From contig NZ_JBIMSN010000062.1 in assembly GCF_043944905.1 (NCBI RefSeq), forward strand, positions 1-64,000: 64,000 nt of DNA, written 5' to 3'. A program made the translations under genes and the position numbers. Under the pieces are notes generated by a model. That model ran no database searches and was not told where the DNA came from. It saw only the letters and a program-made list of their open reading frames with translations. This stretch comes from Antrihabitans spumae (lineage in GTDB: Bacteria; Actinomycetota; Actinomycetes; Mycobacteriales; Mycobacteriaceae). Of the stretch, positions 62,881-64,000 are shown piece by piece. Each line of letters starts with the position of its first letter. Position 1 is the stretch's first letter.

Positions 62881-63001
62881 ACAGCTCCAATCGAAACGGA
62901 TGACACTGGGTTGGACGCCGGTCGGGGCCGATCGGTTCCATCGAATCATGCGACTGAACGACGAAGCGGCTCCGAGGTGCCGGAATACGGTCGAGACCGA
63001 T

Positions 63002-63042
63002 TTGGACTGACTGCAAGGTTTGCCTACACTAGAGCGGTTGCC
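63002..63042 (+). promoter_or_regulatory. Predicted promoter of the rpsH-rplF block
   Basis: TTGGAC (63002-63007), 17 bp, TACACT (63025-63030) in the context GCCTACACT, then 5 bp and GGTTGCC (63036-63042). The roughly 150-nt leader to rpsH holds no recognisable gene. The space from 62881 to 63188 contains only this promoter and leader plus the start region of the divergent lipoprotein. Confidence 0.68.
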
Positions 63043-63188
63043 CAGGCTCGTGCTGTCCAGCCATGCCTGTGCTCCGAACTCATGCCGGTTAGGTAATTGC
63101 CTCCCGGCCAGCCGAATTGTTGTAGGCCCACGACCGTGCGAACGGTGTTGGATGGGAACCGCAGCGAGAAAGGTGTCGAGGTCGAACC

Positions 63189-63587
63189 ATGACCATGACC
63201 GATCCGATCGCAGACTTTCTGACACGTCTGCGCAACGCCAACTCGGCGTACCACGATGAGGTGAAGCTGCCGCATTCGAAGATCAAGGAGAACATTGCCG
63301 AGATCTTGAAGCGCGAGGGCTACATCTCCGACTACCGCACAGAGGCAGCCGAGGTGGGCAAGACCCTCATCGTCGACCTCAAGTACGGCCCAAGCCGCGA
63401 GCGCAGCCTCGCCGGCGTCCGTCGCGTCAGCAAGCCCGGTCTCCGGGTCTACGCGAAGTCCACCAACTTGCCCAAGGTTCTCGGCGGCCTCGGCGTGGCG
63501 ATCATCTCCACGTCCACAGGTCTGCTCACGGAGCGTCAGGCAGCCAAGCAGGGAGTGGGCGGGGAAGTTCTCGCCTACGTCTGGTAA
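63189..63587 (+). CDS. rpsH: 30S ribosomal protein S8
   Basis: The 132-residue product TMTDPIADFLTRLRNANSAY is S8, ending in the usual GVGGEVLAYVW. S8 binds the central domain of 16S rRNA and in some bacteria represses the spc operon. It is separated from rpsN by 24 kb, where the two are normally adjacent, and is expressed from its own promoter. Confidence 0.97.
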   Translation: MTMTDPIADFLTRLRNANSAYHDEVKLPHSKIKENIAEILKREGYISDYRTEAAEVGKTLIVDLKYGPSRERSLAGVRRVSKPGLRVYAKSTNLPKVLGGLGVAIISTSTGLLTERQAAKQGVGGEVLAYVW

Positions 63588-63601
63588 GGGAGGCTACGAC
63601 A

Positions 63602-64000
63602 ATGTCACGTATTGGAAAGCTCCCGATCACCGTCCCTGCGGGCGTTGACGTGAACATCGACGGCCAGAACGTTGCGGTCAAGGGTCCCAAGGGATCTCTT
63701 GCACTCACGGTGGCCGAGCCGATCAGCATCGCCAAGGGCGAGGACGGCGCGCTCAGCGTCACTCGGCCGGACGACGAGCGTCGCAGCCGTGCGCTGCACG
63801 GTCTGACCCGGACCCTCGTTGCGAACCTGATCACCGGTGTCACACAGGGTTACACGCGGAAAATGGAGATTCACGGCGTCGGTTACCGTGTCGCGTTGAA
63901 GGGCCAGAACCTAGAGTTCGCGCTCGGCTACAGCCACCCGGTCCCGATCGAGGCTCCCGAAGGCATCACGTTTGCCGTCGAGACGCCGACCCGATTCTCG
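63602..64000 (+). CDS. rplF: 50S ribosomal protein L6 (3' end outside window)
   Basis: The frame starts SRIGKLPITVPAGVDVNIDG and continues through KGPKGSLALTV, GYTRKMEIHGVGYRVALKGQ and the start of the second domain, all typical of L6. The window ends after 133 codons of about 180. It begins 14 nt after rpsH with AAGGGAGG upstream, so normal spc order resumes here. Confidence 0.96.
   Translation, partial: MSRIGKLPITVPAGVDVNIDGQNVAVKGPKGSLALTVAEPISIAKGEDGALSVTRPDDERRSRALHGLTRTLVANLITGVTQGYTRKMEIHGVGYRVALKGQNLEFALGYSHPVPIEAPEGITFAVETPTRFS

Noticed and set aside
63085..63105. TTAGGTAATTGCC-like string in the rpsH leader as an iron box
   Set aside because: Only the left arm fits the IdeR consensus; the centre and right arm do not, and no iron gene is near.
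1..64000. CRISPR arrays, tRNA or rRNA genes, IS elements
   Set aside because: No regularly spaced repeats, no tRNA cloverleaf and no transposase frame was found on either strand.

Overview
The window reads as high-GC actinobacterial DNA of a mycolic-acid-producing Mycobacteriales member (Nocardia/Rhodococcus/Gordonia/Williamsia-like). The evidence is a secreted mycolyltransferase-type esterase, an Mtb12-like secreted protein, a DUF3558 lipoprotein, a mycobactin/nocobactin-type siderophore locus with IdeR-like iron boxes, a single-copy CrtL-b-type lycopene cyclase and typical S10/spc ribosomal proteins. The exact genus is not decided.

Region 1 (1-14.6 kb) is catabolic and envelope metabolism. 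It holds the C-terminal part of a flavoprotein-like oxidoreductase, an alpha/beta hydrolase, an aldehyde dehydrogenase interrupted by one in-frame amber codon, a tandem-domain TetR regulator, and a divergent acyl-CoA operon (nitronate monooxygenase-like, enoyl-CoA hydratase-like, acyl-CoA synthetase, SDR). An ECF42-type sigma factor with its DGPF partner, a lycopene cyclase, two secreted esterases/lipases and a DUF4442 hotdog protein follow.

Region 2 (14.6-64 kb) is the S10-spc ribosomal protein locus broken into three pieces: rpsJ-rplC-rplD-rplW-rplB-rpsS-rplV-rpsC-rplP-rpmC-rpsQ (15.1-20.4 kb), rplN-rplX-rplE-rpsN (37.6-39.0 kb) and rpsH-rplF (63.2 kb to the window end). All three pieces are preceded by the same promoter module: a TTGRAN -35, 17-18 bp, a TACACT/CATACT -10, exactly 5 bp, then GGTTGCC at about the transcription start.

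Gap A (20.4-37.5 kb) carries an Mtb12-like protein and a siderophore assembly line in the order nbtA-B-C-D-E (type II thioesterase; stand-alone ketosynthase; AT-KR-ACP PKS; C-A-PCP-E NRPS; C-A-PCP-C-PCP NRPS). A convergent ferric-siderophore-binding lipoprotein closes it. Three IdeR-like boxes mark it as iron-regulated. Salicylate synthesis and activation, the phenyloxazoline NRPS and the lysine N-hydroxylase are not in the window.

Gap B (39.0-63.2 kb) is a defence island inside what is normally the contiguous spc operon. It contains a four-gene type II Wadjet (jetABCD/EptABCD-like) and a small CxxC/WH protein. Next is a divergent pair: a coiled-coil protein, and an HTH protein that looks like an N6-adenine methylase stripped of its catalytic motifs. 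A type I restriction-modification set follows (hsdM, hsdS, a Schlafen/AlbA_2 ATP-binding protein, hsdR), then an unrecognised 299-aa protein, a frameshifted DUF222-HNH gene, and a DUF3558 lipoprotein with a small partner. The best candidate for something undescribed is the coiled-coil / catalytically empty methylase pair attached to the type I system.
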